From: Methanobacterium bryantii
GTDB lineage: Archaea; Methanobacteriota; Methanobacteria; Methanobacteriales; Methanobacteriaceae
Reading direction: 5' to 3'
DNA: 64,000 bases
NCBI RefSeq assembly: GCF_002287175.1
Contig: NZ_LMVM01000040.1
Coordinates: 62,001-126,000 of the forward strand
Positions 38,138-47,487 of this stretch are shown here, one piece after another. The notes beneath the pieces were generated by a model. The model did no database searches. It saw nothing but the letters and a program-made list of their open reading frames with translations, and was not told the DNA's origin. The translations under genes were made by a program, and so were the position numbers. Numbering within the stretch: the stretch's first letter is position 1; each line of letters starts with the position of its first letter.

Positions 38138-39346
38138 ATGGAAGATACTCAAAATATTGATATCAGATCAGATATTCCTTTACTTAATGAAGTAATCTAT
38201 TTGGACGCTGCAAGCACTACTCCAACTCCAGAGCCTGTAGTAAATGCAATGTGCGATTATTTTCATAATTTCAATGCTAATATAGGAAGGGGTGCCTATA
38301 AAACAGCAGTTAAAGCAACAATGAAATTTGAAAATACAAGGGAAAGAATTGCAAAATTTATAAACTGTAATAGAAATGAAGTTATATTTACAAAAAACAC
38401 CACTGAAGCTATAAATCTTGTAGCAAACAGCCTGGAATTTAAGAAAGGTGATTCAATAATTGTTCCCAATATAGAACACCATTCTAATTTTTTGCCATGG
38501 CTCAATTTGAAAAAAGCAGGAGTTAATCTTAAAGTCATAAAAACAGATAAATATGGTGTAATAGATATTGGGGATATTGAAAAAGCTGTAGATGATACTA
38601 CAAAGCTCATCACGACTACCCATATCTCAAATTCAATTGGTTCATGCCAGCCAATCTATGATATTGGAGATATAGCAGAAGAAAATGGTGTTTTATATCT
38701 TGTTGACGCTGCACAATCTGCAGGACATGTAAAATTTGATGTAAAAGAAACAAAGGCAGATTTTGTTTCATTTCCAGGACATAAAGGTCTTTTTGGCCCT
38801 GTTGGAACTGGATTTTTATATTCCAAAAGCGATGTTATGGATAAATTAAAACCAGTTAATCTCGGCGGTGGAACAGTATCAAAGGTTACAGAAGACGATT
38901 TTACGCTTGAATCTGCTCCAGGTAGATTTGAGGGAGGTACTCAAAATATAGCTGGTGTCATTGGTCTTGGAGCGGCTATAAATTATGTGGAAAATGTTGG
39001 AATTGAGAATATTGAAAAACACAGCGCAAAACTCACAAAATACATGTTTGATAAGATTAATAGCATAGATAACACAATATGCTACGGTAATCCGGATAAT
39101 ATTCATGGAATACTCGCTTTCAATGTAGAAGGCATCAATTCTCATGATGTTGCTAAAATACTGGATGAACTTAAAGATATATGTGTAAGAAGTGGTTACC
39201 ACTGTGCAATTCCTGCAATTAAACATATAGGTGCGGATAAACTTGGTGGAACTGTTAGAGCATCGGTTCATTATTATAATACTAAAGAAGAGATTGATAT
39301 ATTAGCAGAAACTGTTGAAGAAATCTCTAAATTCGCAGGAGGTTAA
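38138..39346 (+). CDS. class V aminotransferase, cysteine desulfurase (SufS/NifS-like)
   Basis: 402 residues, PLP-dependent. The lysine is in FPGHKGLFGPVGTGFLY and an active-site cysteine lies in VRSGYHCAIP. YLDAASTTPTPEPVVNA and the HHSNFLPW block fit the SufS/CsdA group. It may supply sulfur for iron-sulfur clusters or tRNA, although methanogens also use sulfide directly. It follows leuB/aksF by 55 bases and is followed by a tiny membrane protein after four bases, all one operon. Confidence 0.88.
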   Translation: MEDTQNIDIRSDIPLLNEVIYLDAASTTPTPEPVVNAMCDYFHNFNANIGRGAYKTAVKATMKFENTRERIAKFINCNRNEVIFTKNTTEAINLVANSLEFKKGDSIIVPNIEHHSNFLPWLNLKKAGVNLKVIKTDKYGVIDIGDIEKAVDDTTKLITTTHISNSIGSCQPIYDIGDIAEENGVLYLVDAAQSAGHVKFDVKETKADFVSFPGHKGLFGPVGTGFLYSKSDVMDKLKPVNLGGGTVSKVTEDDFTLESAPGRFEGGTQNIAGVIGLGAAINYVENVGIENIEKHSAKLTKYMFDKINSIDNTICYGNPDNIHGILAFNVEGINSHDVAKILDELKDICVRSGYHCAIPAIKHIGADKLGGTVRASVHYYNTKEEIDILAETVEEISKFAGG

Positions 39347-39350
39347 TAAT

Positions 39351-39437
39351 ATGGATAGAACAAGAGCCATAGCAATATTTATAATTGTAATAATGGTGGT
39401 ATGGGTTGTTGCAATTGCTGTATTAAGTGCAATATAA
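39351..39437 (+). CDS. 28-residue single-helix membrane protein
   Basis: ATG 39351 to TAA 39437 with GGAGG overlapping the end of the desulfurase gene. The peptide is a positively charged MDRTRA head followed by one hydrophobic helix (residues 6-28) rich in Ile and Val. Strong ribosome site and tight coupling make translation likely. Function unknown; it may tether or modulate an operon partner. Confidence 0.6.
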   Translation: MDRTRAIAIFIIVIMVVWVVAIAVLSAI

Positions 39438-39549
39438 TTAAATTAATAGTTAAATACTATATGTATTATAAAATAAGTTCATTTTAAATGAATTTTTATT
39501 TATTTCACAAAATTTTGAGATTAATTATACTTGAAATGGAGGAAAAATA

Positions 39550-39960
<411 letters not shown>

Positions 39961-40328
39961 TCTTTCTCTTTATTTTAATAATTTTAATGAATTTTATCTA
40001 AATATCATTATTTTGCAACATTTTTTACAATATGGTCATAAATACTCTTTTTGGATGATTTTATACAATATAATGCGTTAACGTGCTTTCAAAGCAACAT
40101 GATCATTTAAAATAACAACACTTTAAGTTGCATGATTCGCATGATCAATTTGAAAATCCAAAATTAATATATTGCATGGCATTAAATTCAAAACAGTACA
40201 CATTGATTATTAAACAATTTTGCAGGAAACAACAAGAATCAGCAAATTTTCCTGTAAGTTGTTGTTTATAATTAATTTAACTATGAACCAATCAGAACTA
40301 ATTAATTACAATATTAGGTGATTATTAA
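39961..40328. other. gap before the marker-11 gene
   Basis: About 370 AT-rich bases. It contains three near copies of CATGATC/GCATGAT between 40098 and 40147, and a small AACAAC/GTTGTT pairing at 40225-40265. This looks like a promoter region with repeated short sites. No reading frame is supported. Confidence 0.35.
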
Positions 40329-41261
40329 ATGGAAATAGTAACCCCTGACGACTTAAAAGAGAGATTTAAAGACCCATGGGTAGCCCCATATAAAAAGATT
40401 TTAACCATGGTTGACGATGATATGGTGGAAATTGTTGAATATCATCCATGTATTGGAGGCTCAGAGTGGATGGTCTATCAATATGAAAGGTCAAGTGATC
40501 TGGTAAAAAGTGCAGAAAGAGATGGAAACAAACATACATATCTTGTAGAGGTTGGAAAAACAGATTTAAATCTTAAAGCAAGTTTTTCTGCTGCAGGGAT
40601 CGAAGAAGTATCTGTTGAAGGGGATGAAGTTAAAGTAACTCACGCTGGCCTGGCAGGAGCAGGTGTTGGATCTGCAATGTGCAGGGGAATGGCAGAGGGA
40701 GTTAAAAGAGTTGAACTTTACGACATTGGGGGCGGCTCAAAGGTTGGAAGGGCTGCAGTTGTAACTCCTAAACTTCAAAAAGTCGTAATTGGAATTGATG
40801 ATACTGATACTAAGGAAAAAGGAGCTACATGGACATTAGCCCATAACGTCGGAGCTGAATTAAGTAAAAGGGGCTTTGAATATATAAATCACGTTATTGT
40901 GCAATTATATCCCCATAATCCAAATAAAACTCAAAACTGTGTTGCTATAGCACTTGTTTTTGCTGTTAAACCTGGTGAACGAGATAAATTAATTGAAGAA
41001 GCACGGGAACTATTTAAAGGGAGTACCTTATCTCAAAAGACTTCAATGGCAATTTTAGACGGCATTAAAATTCCTGAAAAACTTAGAGAATATTCAATGG
41101 CAACTAAACAGTCCATGATGTCCCTTAAAGAGGCTGAAAAAACTGCAAAAGAACTTGGAATAGAACTTATTGAAGTTACAGGTTCTCATGGTAAAATAGG
41201 GGCTCTTGCAGCATTAGGGCTTTATAATGATATAGAAGAAGCTGTAAAAGTTTATTATTAA
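40329..41261 (+). CDS. methanogenesis marker protein 11
   Basis: 310 residues. The protein matches a methanogen-specific family (marker 11) of unknown biochemical function. The N-terminal half has EYHPCIGGSEWMVYQYERSS and an Ala/Gly-rich GLAGAGVGSAMCRGMAEGV. The C-terminal half starts VVIGIDDTDTKEKGATW, recalling the TiaS-type tRNA agmatinylation ATP site. AGGTGAT precedes the ATG. Present in most methanogens, it is probably tied to methanogenesis cofactors or enzyme modification. Confidence 0.92.
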   Translation: MEIVTPDDLKERFKDPWVAPYKKILTMVDDDMVEIVEYHPCIGGSEWMVYQYERSSDLVKSAERDGNKHTYLVEVGKTDLNLKASFSAAGIEEVSVEGDEVKVTHAGLAGAGVGSAMCRGMAEGVKRVELYDIGGGSKVGRAAVVTPKLQKVVIGIDDTDTKEKGATWTLAHNVGAELSKRGFEYINHVIVQLYPHNPNKTQNCVAIALVFAVKPGERDKLIEEARELFKGSTLSQKTSMAILDGIKIPEKLREYSMATKQSMMSLKEAEKTAKELGIELIEVTGSHGKIGALAALGLYNDIEEAVKVYY

Positions 41262-41289
41262 TTTTTCAAAAGTAAATGGGTCTTTAAAC

Positions 41290-43005
41290 TCATTTACTTA
41301 AGAATATATTTAAAAATTTGCCGCGATCTGATGCTGCAAATTCAAAATTAGAGTTAGTTTGCCCTTCAATTTCTATTTTTATGGTATGATTGCCCCAGTA
41401 AAGGGTAGTACCATCTTTAGCATCGTTATCATTTACATAGATAGTACGATCCTTCATGTTATTTATGTAAATGCTGTAAGCTCCGTTTTTGAAAATACCT
41501 GATGTTGTTGCAACCTTCTGGTTATCAACATATATGTTTACTATTCTGCCATTTTGAGAGTCTGATTTAATTATGGCTCCTTCAATAATGGATAAATTGC
41601 TAATATTTCCCTGTACGGGTAAGGATTTTTCAACATATAAATTATTAAATGTATTTCTAAGGTTATTATCAAGTATCACTTTTCCTACGTTTATACCTAG
41701 AGCCTGTCTTGCAGCAGAAGGTATTCTCAAGATATTGTCTTCTCCTTGTATTGTGGGACGTAAAACATATTTTTTATTAAATATGTATATGGAATCTCCA
41801 TAATTCAATTCTAGCGTGTTCATGGCATTATCTGGAACCCTAAAGATACTGTATTCATTTTCAAGAGCATAATTCACGGTATAAGGCCCTCTTACCTCTA
41901 ATTGTAAACCATTGGGACTTATTAGCACAAGATTACCTGAAGCTGGCTGTATGGATATTGTTCCATCATCTATGTTTATATATCCTACAAATGTGGATAT
42001 CATGGTTAACAGTATCAATCCAGAAACAATAATTGGAAAGTGCATATAAAATAATGATTTTAACGTAGGAAGTCTCCCACTGGATTTTGAAAGAATATTT
42101 GCTGTTCTTTTTACGAGAAGTATACCATAATAAATGGCAATTATTAGCCCGGATACTAGAATTACTAGTCCTACATCCATTGGAATTTTATTGACGAAAA
42201 ATATGGAGAAAAGCCCTAAAGTTATAAGCGAAAGTCCTAAAATAGCCATTCTTATATCTTTTCCCAGGTCATCCATCATCGAAAATCGACCATATGACAT
42301 TGCACGGTCTACAATAGTCCTTACTACTTCATTGGCCATTTTATTCAGGCCTTCAATGGAGGAATGGACGTGTTCAATTTCACCTATGTCAACTTCTTTT
42401 ATCCTCATGCCTCTAACATCAGCATCTAATACAATTCCAATATCTACTCCATAATCTTCTTCAAATTTGATTTTGCTTAAAAAACTTCTTTTTGCTGCAA
42501 ATTGCCCGCTTAAAGGTTGATCATACTTAAGTTCTGGGAAAAAGAAGTTTAGCAGCGGTTTGGCGGTTAGTTCTGTTACTCTTCCTGCTTTCCTTTTAAA
42601 TTTGGTCTTAGTTAAGTCTGCTTTCCCATCCAAGATAGGTCTGATGATTTTTTCCACTTGTCTTGCGGTTAAATTTTTTAAATCGGCGTCAATAAACGCA
42701 ACAATGTCTCCTGTTGAATTTTCAAAACCAGTTTTTATAGCTGCGCCTTTCCCTTTGTTTTTAGAATGGAGTATAACAGTTGCCCCTGCTTTTTGTGCAA
42801 CACTTGCAGTATCATCTGAAGAGCCGTCATCAACAACGATTATTTCATTGATACAATCTAAACTATTTATGACATTGATCACTTTTTCTATAGTTTTAGA
42901 TTCATTATAAGCTGGAATTACGATAGATACTGTCATTTTTGTTTCTGAACCTCTGTTTTTGACGGATGCCACTAGTAAGACGAAAAGTAGGATAAACCAT
43001 GACAA
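41290..43005 (-). CDS. family 2 glycosyltransferase with membrane helices and extracellular tail
   Basis: About 571 residues. One N-terminal helix precedes a GT2 domain (SIVIPAYNESKTIEKVI, VVDDGSSDDT, IDADLKNLT). A four-helix region (about 245-345) follows, then a beta-rich tail of about 220 residues outside the membrane. The tail includes ILRIPSAARQALGINVG, which resembles an AbrB/SpoVT-type swapped hairpin. I start at TTG 43005 because GAGGTG lies six bases upstream; TTG 43026 is a longer option. It probably builds or modifies a wall or surface glycan. Confidence 0.85.
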   Translation of the reverse strand: MSWFILLFVLLVASVKNRGSETKMTVSIVIPAYNESKTIEKVINVINSLDCINEIIVVDDGSSDDTASVAQKAGATVILHSKNKGKGAAIKTGFENSTGDIVAFIDADLKNLTARQVEKIIRPILDGKADLTKTKFKRKAGRVTELTAKPLLNFFFPELKYDQPLSGQFAAKRSFLSKIKFEEDYGVDIGIVLDADVRGMRIKEVDIGEIEHVHSSIEGLNKMANEVVRTIVDRAMSYGRFSMMDDLGKDIRMAILGLSLITLGLFSIFFVNKIPMDVGLVILVSGLIIAIYYGILLVKRTANILSKSSGRLPTLKSLFYMHFPIIVSGLILLTMISTFVGYINIDDGTISIQPASGNLVLISPNGLQLEVRGPYTVNYALENEYSIFRVPDNAMNTLELNYGDSIYIFNKKYVLRPTIQGEDNILRIPSAARQALGINVGKVILDNNLRNTFNNLYVEKSLPVQGNISNLSIIEGAIIKSDSQNGRIVNIYVDNQKVATTSGIFKNGAYSIYINNMKDRTIYVNDNDAKDGTTLYWGNHTIKIEIEGQTNSNFEFAASDRGKFLNIFLSK

Positions 43006-43099
43006 GATGTACACCTCAATTTCCAATGTTGATATTACATCAAATTTTATAAATAATGCGAGTTATATTGAAATATCTGAAATACCTATTTACTTTCTT

Positions 43100-43223
43100 A
43101 CATATGAAAATTTCTTATTTTCATTGTAGAAAATCGAAGATTTTTCAACATGCGAAAATTTTCAATTTTCGTGGTTGCAAAAACGCAGTTTATGCAAACA
43201 TATGAAAATTTCTTATTTTCATT
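43100..43223. repeat. array of five hairpins framed by a 26-base direct repeat
   Basis: Five hairpins follow in 124 bases: 43104-43124, 43129-43146, 43153-43171, 43175-43197 and 43202-43222. The first and last lie in identical 26-base copies (43100-43125 and 43198-43223). The middle three have different arms and three-base loops GAA, TTC and GCA. In all, the A-rich arm comes first. It separates the divergent GT2 and purE genes, so it lies in both leaders or promoters. Confidence 0.75.
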
Positions 43224-43259
43224 ATAAAAATTAATGTTATTATATATTGAAGGTGTAAA

Positions 43260-44273
43260 ATGAAACCAAGAGTTATGATATTACTGGGAAGTTCATCTGA
43301 TTTCTCTATAGCAAAAAAGGCTATAGATATATTGGAAACGTTATGTATTCCTTATGATATTAAAGTAGCTTCAGCACACAGAACGCACGAAAAAGTTAAA
43401 AAAATTGTAACAGAATCTACTAAAAATGGAATAGAAGTATTTATGGGAATTGCCGGACTTTCAGCCCACTTACCGGGGATAATGGCAGCAAATACTCATA
43501 AACCTGTGGTGGGAGTGCCTGTAGATGTTAAAGTAGCAGGTCTCGACTCTCTTTACGCTTCAGTTCAAATGCCATTTGGAGCACCGGTTGCTACCGTTGG
43601 AATAGATCGTGGGGATAATGGGGCACTACTCGCTGCACAGATAATTGGAATTCATGATGAAGAGGTAAGAAAAAGAGTTTCATCAATGAGGAGTTCCTTC
43701 TTTGAAAAAGTAAATAAAGACGAAAGCAAACTTCTTGAAAAGGTTAATGGTAATTATTATTCCCCTTCATCATTTGATGCTCAGGAATTTAAAAAAGATG
43801 ATTCTGCTGGAGAGCAAGAATTAGATTCATATGATGATCTAGATGTGGCGGTAATTGCTGGAAGTCATTCGGATATTAAATTTGCAAGGAAAACCACTAA
43901 TTTTCTGGATAAAATGGATGTATCCTATGATTTCAGTGTTATATCTCCTGTAAGACATTCTAAAAAGTTTGAAGACCAGTTAAAGAAAGTTAGAAATGCT
44001 AAGCTTTTTATAGCTCTAACTGGACTATCGGCACACGTTACTGGAGCTATTGTAGCTTATACAGAAAAACCAGTTATAGGGGTCCCATGTTCAATTAGAC
44101 TTGGAGGGATGGATGCGCTACTTTCAATGGTTAACATGCCTCCAGGAGTACCTGTTGCAACAGTAGGAATAGATAATGGAGGAAACGCTGCTATTTTGGC
44201 TGCTGAAATGCTCGGAATCACAAATAAAAGTGTTGAAACTGATATAATACGGTTTAAAGGAAATATTGAGTGA
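43260..44273 (+). CDS. purE: PurE, two-domain phosphoribosylaminoimidazole carboxylase
   Basis: 337 residues made of two complete PurE-like domains. The first (1-150) has ILLGSSSDFSIAKKA, SAHRTHEKV and GIAGLSAHLPG. The second (195-337) has VIAGSHSDIKFARKT, SPVRHSKKF and ALTGLSAHVTG. A charged linker joins them. In the second copy the catalytic AHR becomes VRH, so only the first half may be catalytic. Other methanobacterial PurE proteins are also doubled, from memory. AAGGTG precedes the ATG. Confidence 0.93.
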   Translation: MKPRVMILLGSSSDFSIAKKAIDILETLCIPYDIKVASAHRTHEKVKKIVTESTKNGIEVFMGIAGLSAHLPGIMAANTHKPVVGVPVDVKVAGLDSLYASVQMPFGAPVATVGIDRGDNGALLAAQIIGIHDEEVRKRVSSMRSSFFEKVNKDESKLLEKVNGNYYSPSSFDAQEFKKDDSAGEQELDSYDDLDVAVIAGSHSDIKFARKTTNFLDKMDVSYDFSVISPVRHSKKFEDQLKKVRNAKLFIALTGLSAHVTGAIVAYTEKPVIGVPCSIRLGGMDALLSMVNMPPGVPVATVGIDNGGNAAILAAEMLGITNKSVETDIIRFKGNIE

Positions 44274-44309
44274 ATTATAATTAGTGGATAAAACCCTTTA
44301 GGGATAAAA

Positions 44310-44441
44310 ATGAAGGAAAAAGATGAGAGCCGCGTTAATACTTGTCAAACAAGTAGTTGTAGTTGTTCTGTAAAGCAAATATGGTTAGGAATTGCAGTTA
44401 TTGTAATTATAATGATTGCAGCAGCGATTTTTGGTAATTAA
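44310..44441 (+). CDS. 43-residue membrane peptide with cysteine cluster
   Basis: ATG 44310 to TAA 44441. The first 22 residues carry three cysteines in CQTSSCSCS, then one hydrophobic helix (24-42) with an Ala/Ile-rich core. GGGAT precedes the start weakly. It fits between purE and the UbiD gene with 36 and 18 base gaps and keeps frame and composition of a real protein. Cysteines could bind metal or form disulfides. Confidence 0.55.
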   Translation: MKEKDESRVNTCQTSSCSCSVKQIWLGIAVIVIIMIAAAIFGN

Positions 44442-44459
44442 ATTTGTGGGTTGGTAGTT

Positions 44460-45746
44460 ATGAGAGAATTTTTGAATCTGGTTCTTGAAGAAGATTTTAA
44501 GGTTATAACGGTTGAGAAGGAAGTATCTGCTGAATATGAAGTCGCGAAGGTTTTAAGAGAACATCCAAAGGATGTATTGATCTTTGAAAATGTTAAAGGC
44601 TATGATATGAAGATCATATCTGGTATTTGCAACACTAGGGATAAGATTGCACGTGGAATTTCAGTTACAGTACCTGAAATTACAAAACGGATAATGGAAG
44701 CCACAGAGAACCCTATACCTATTAAAAATGTTGAAAATGTCAAAAAAAACTTCAATACTCAAAAAGAACCAGATTTAAGTAAAATTCCAGTACCAACTTA
44801 CTACAAAAAAGACGGCGGGGCTTATATGACTGCTGGAGTTGTAATAGCAAAAGATCCGGAAACTGGAGTAAGAAATGCTTCAATTCATAGAATGCTTGTT
44901 TCTGGAAAGGATAAGCTTGGAATACGAATAGTCCCAAGAAATCTTTATACTTACTATAAAAAAGCGGAAGAAATGGATAAACCGCTTGATATTGCTATTG
45001 CAATAAGTATGCATCCTGCAACCCTTCTTGCAACAACCACTTCTGTTCCAATTACAACAGATGAGCTTGAAGTTGCAAATAATTTCCATAACGGGGATTT
45101 GAAGCTTATAAAGTGTGAATCTGTTGATTTAGACGTGCCAGATGCGGAAATAATAATGGAAGGTAAAATTTTACCTCATGAAAGAGAACCTGAAGGCCCC
45201 TTTGTAGATTTAACAGACACCTATGATGTTATAAGGGATGAACCAATTATAAAACTTAATAAAATCCATTACAAGAAAGATCCTTTCTATCATGCTATAA
45301 TGCCCGCTGGATTTGAGCACCGGCTTTTACAGGGCCTTCCACAAGAACCAAGGATTTATAATGCTGTTTTAAACACAGTTCCAACTGTTCAAAATGTTGT
45401 TTTAACTGAGGGGGGCTGCTGCTGGCTTCATGCGGCAGTTTCTATAAAGAAACAAACTCAGGGCGACGGTAAAAATGTTTTGATGGCAGCGCTTGCAGCT
45501 CATCCGTCCTTAAAACATGCTATTGTAGTAGATGAAGATGTTGATATATTTAACCCTGAAGATCTTGAATATGCTATTGCAACACGTGTTAAAGGTGATG
45601 ATGATATCATGATAGTTCCTGGAGCTAGAGGTTCTTCACTTGACCCTTGTGCAAAGCCTGATGGTACTACTACTAAGATTGGAGTGGACGCAACTAAGCC
45701 TTTGGACAAGTTGGAGAAATTTGAGAGGGTTAGTTTTAGTGAATAA
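44460..45746 (+). CDS. UbiD family decarboxylase, probably anhydromevalonate phosphate decarboxylase
   Basis: 428 residues, prenylated-FMN dependent UbiD fold. KVLREHPKDVLIFENVKGYDM, RNASIHRMLVSGKDKLGIRIVPRN, and the active-site EREPEGPFVDLTDTYD with GlySer-rich C-terminal PGARGSSLDPC are typical. In most archaea this family performs the decarboxylation of the modified mevalonate pathway leading to isopentenyl phosphate, which feeds ether lipids. ATG 44460 is preferred to TTG 44451. UbiX, needed for the cofactor, is not in the window. Confidence 0.87.
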   Translation: MREFLNLVLEEDFKVITVEKEVSAEYEVAKVLREHPKDVLIFENVKGYDMKIISGICNTRDKIARGISVTVPEITKRIMEATENPIPIKNVENVKKNFNTQKEPDLSKIPVPTYYKKDGGAYMTAGVVIAKDPETGVRNASIHRMLVSGKDKLGIRIVPRNLYTYYKKAEEMDKPLDIAIAISMHPATLLATTTSVPITTDELEVANNFHNGDLKLIKCESVDLDVPDAEIIMEGKILPHEREPEGPFVDLTDTYDVIRDEPIIKLNKIHYKKDPFYHAIMPAGFEHRLLQGLPQEPRIYNAVLNTVPTVQNVVLTEGGCCWLHAAVSIKKQTQGDGKNVLMAALAAHPSLKHAIVVDEDVDIFNPEDLEYAIATRVKGDDDIMIVPGARGSSLDPCAKPDGTTTKIGVDATKPLDKLEKFERVSFSE

Positions 45747-45819
45747 TTTAATTAAACATTATTTTTTTCCTTTTATTTTAAGGAACTTTTTATAATTCAA
45801 AAAAGTCAAAAATGAGGAT

Positions 45820-46407
45820 TTAACCTCTTTTACTATATGCCCAATAACCAGTACATACCACAATAACCAGAATAATCGCGCCAAGTATAAATCCGATATT
45901 AAATCCAATATTACTGCTTGATGGTTCTGGAGAAATCGATGCACCAGTATTGGCTGCATGGGTAAAATTAGCTGGTTTGGATTGTTTTTGACTAGTTATG
46001 GACACTGGATCTACATTTACTTTCAGGACTTCGCCAGTATTGCAGTCCACACGAATTTGTCCAACATTTTTACCATTTTTATCATTGATCTGTATCATCC
46101 AGACAGGATAAGCATCAACTATTTCATATCTAGTTTTTCTGCTGGAATTAAACTGATCTTCATCAGCTACAGCTACAGGTATCCATTTAACCTCTCCAAT
46201 CTGGGTATCGTTTACTTTAACTTTTAAATCATCCCACTTAGGAGTAATGGCAGAGTAAGGTATATTGTGGGAGTTTAAATAGCTTTGAGCAGATGATCTG
46301 GCTTGATTTTGACCAACTACAGGTCCTCCATTAGCATAAACGAAATTTAAAGTTCCCGTTACAAAAATCACTATTAACAATACTTTTAAAATATCTCTAA
46401 ATGTCAT
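45820..46407 (-). CDS. PepSY-like surface protein, paralogue 1
   Basis: 195 residues: signal peptide (to about Asn-Gly-Gly), a PepSY-like domain (QARSSAQSYLNSHNIPYSAI at the start; QINDKNGKNVGQIRVDCNTG near the end), a Ser/Thr linker, and a C-terminal helix ending GYWAYSKRG. I start at the second ATG (46407), which aligns with the paralogues and has GGG nine bases upstream; the first ATG abuts it. PepSY modules often inhibit or chaperone secreted peptidases. Two paralogues flank an M28 peptidase nearby. Confidence 0.75.
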   Translation of the reverse strand: MTFRDILKVLLIVIFVTGTLNFVYANGGPVVGQNQARSSAQSYLNSHNIPYSAITPKWDDLKVKVNDTQIGEVKWIPVAVADEDQFNSSRKTRYEIVDAYPVWMIQINDKNGKNVGQIRVDCNTGEVLKVNVDPVSITSQKQSKPANFTHAANTGASISPEPSSSNIGFNIGFILGAIILVIVVCTGYWAYSKRG

Positions 46408-46752
46408 CGAATTCATCCCTTTGAATTTGTTAAGTTAGTGTTAACTTACTCTATTAATAAAGTTTCCTATTAAATGATTATTTGTATTTACATTGGCATG
46501 CTTAATTAAAACTAATTAATGAGGCTTATGGCTATTAAAATTTGTTTTAAAAGGATAGTGGGACCATATATCTGAAAAAAAGATTTATTAACCATTTGAA
46601 GTACTTTGATCGAATATGGGAGTATAATGAGTTTTTAAGCAGTATTCATGTTCGCAGCGTTAAATAGTGGGATTTAGGATTTAATTTTATGTATAATTGA
46701 AATTAACATATCAAAATTAGATAATCGTGTGAAAAAAAGTTTAGATGAGGAT
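46408..46752. other. gap between PepSY paralogues 1 and 2
   Basis: About 345 bases, no reading frame. TAAGTTA-GTGT-TAACTTA at 46431-46448 is an inverted repeat. It overlaps the longer GTTAACTTACTCTATTAATA at 46440-46459, whose minus strand holds a TATA-like element suited to paralogue 1. The same motif occurs at 49677 and 51049. Confidence 0.45.
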
Positions 46753-47337
46753 TTAACCTCTTCTATTATACATCCAGTAACCGACACCTACCACAATAAG
46801 TAGAATAATCACGCCGAGTATAAGCCCTGTGTTGTTTGTTTGTCCTTGAGAAGCTTGGTTGGTTGTATTGGTTGGATTATTCGCGTTAGTTGCATTGTTT
46901 GATGTTGATTGGTTTTTATTACTTGTGGATACAGGATCTAAAATTGCTTTTAGAACGTTACCATTTTCTGAATCTATATAGATTCTTCCAACATTTTTTC
47001 CATTTTTGTCATTGACTTGCACGACCCATGAAGAGTTATAACCAGTGACCCATTCATATTTGCCAGGTCCACCAAAATCAGGGCTGTCTCCTTTAGCTTC
47101 ACTTTGAGGTATCCATTTTACTTCACCAGTTTTTGTATCTTTTACTTTAGTTTTCCAATCATCCCAGCCAGGAGTTACTGCAGTGTAAGGGAAATTATGT
47201 GCATTTAAATAGTTTTGAGCTATTGTTTTAGCTTGATTGGCGCCAATAGTAGGCCCAGAATCAGCATAGGCGAGATTTAAAATTCCTATTACAAAAATAG
47301 TTATTAAAAATATTTTAAAGATATTTTTCAATGCCAT
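46753..47337 (-). CDS. PepSY-like surface protein, paralogue 2
   Basis: 194 residues, same architecture: signal peptide (to about ALA-Asp), GANQAKTIAQNYLNAHNFPY opening the PepSY-like fold, QVNDKNGKNVGRIYIDSENG closing it, a low-complexity Asn/Thr linker, and a C-terminal helix ending GYWMYNRRG. GGGGGT precedes the ATG. Base identity with paralogue 1 continues a few bases past the stop codon. The family appears lineage-expanded. Confidence 0.75.
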   Translation of the reverse strand: MALKNIFKIFLITIFVIGILNLAYADSGPTIGANQAKTIAQNYLNAHNFPYTAVTPGWDDWKTKVKDTKTGEVKWIPQSEAKGDSPDFGGPGKYEWVTGYNSSWVVQVNDKNGKNVGRIYIDSENGNVLKAILDPVSTSNKNQSTSNNATNANNPTNTTNQASQGQTNNTGLILGVIILLIVVGVGYWMYNRRG

Positions 47338-47487
47338 CGAACCCCCATTTATCTTTGGGTTTATTATTGGATTTAAGTGATAATAAATATTGTCTTTAAA
47401 TCACTATTTTTTTTACTTAAATGGGAATATCTATAAAAAAATAAAGATTAAATAGATTAATGCATGGAAATTTGTAAATATGCATCA

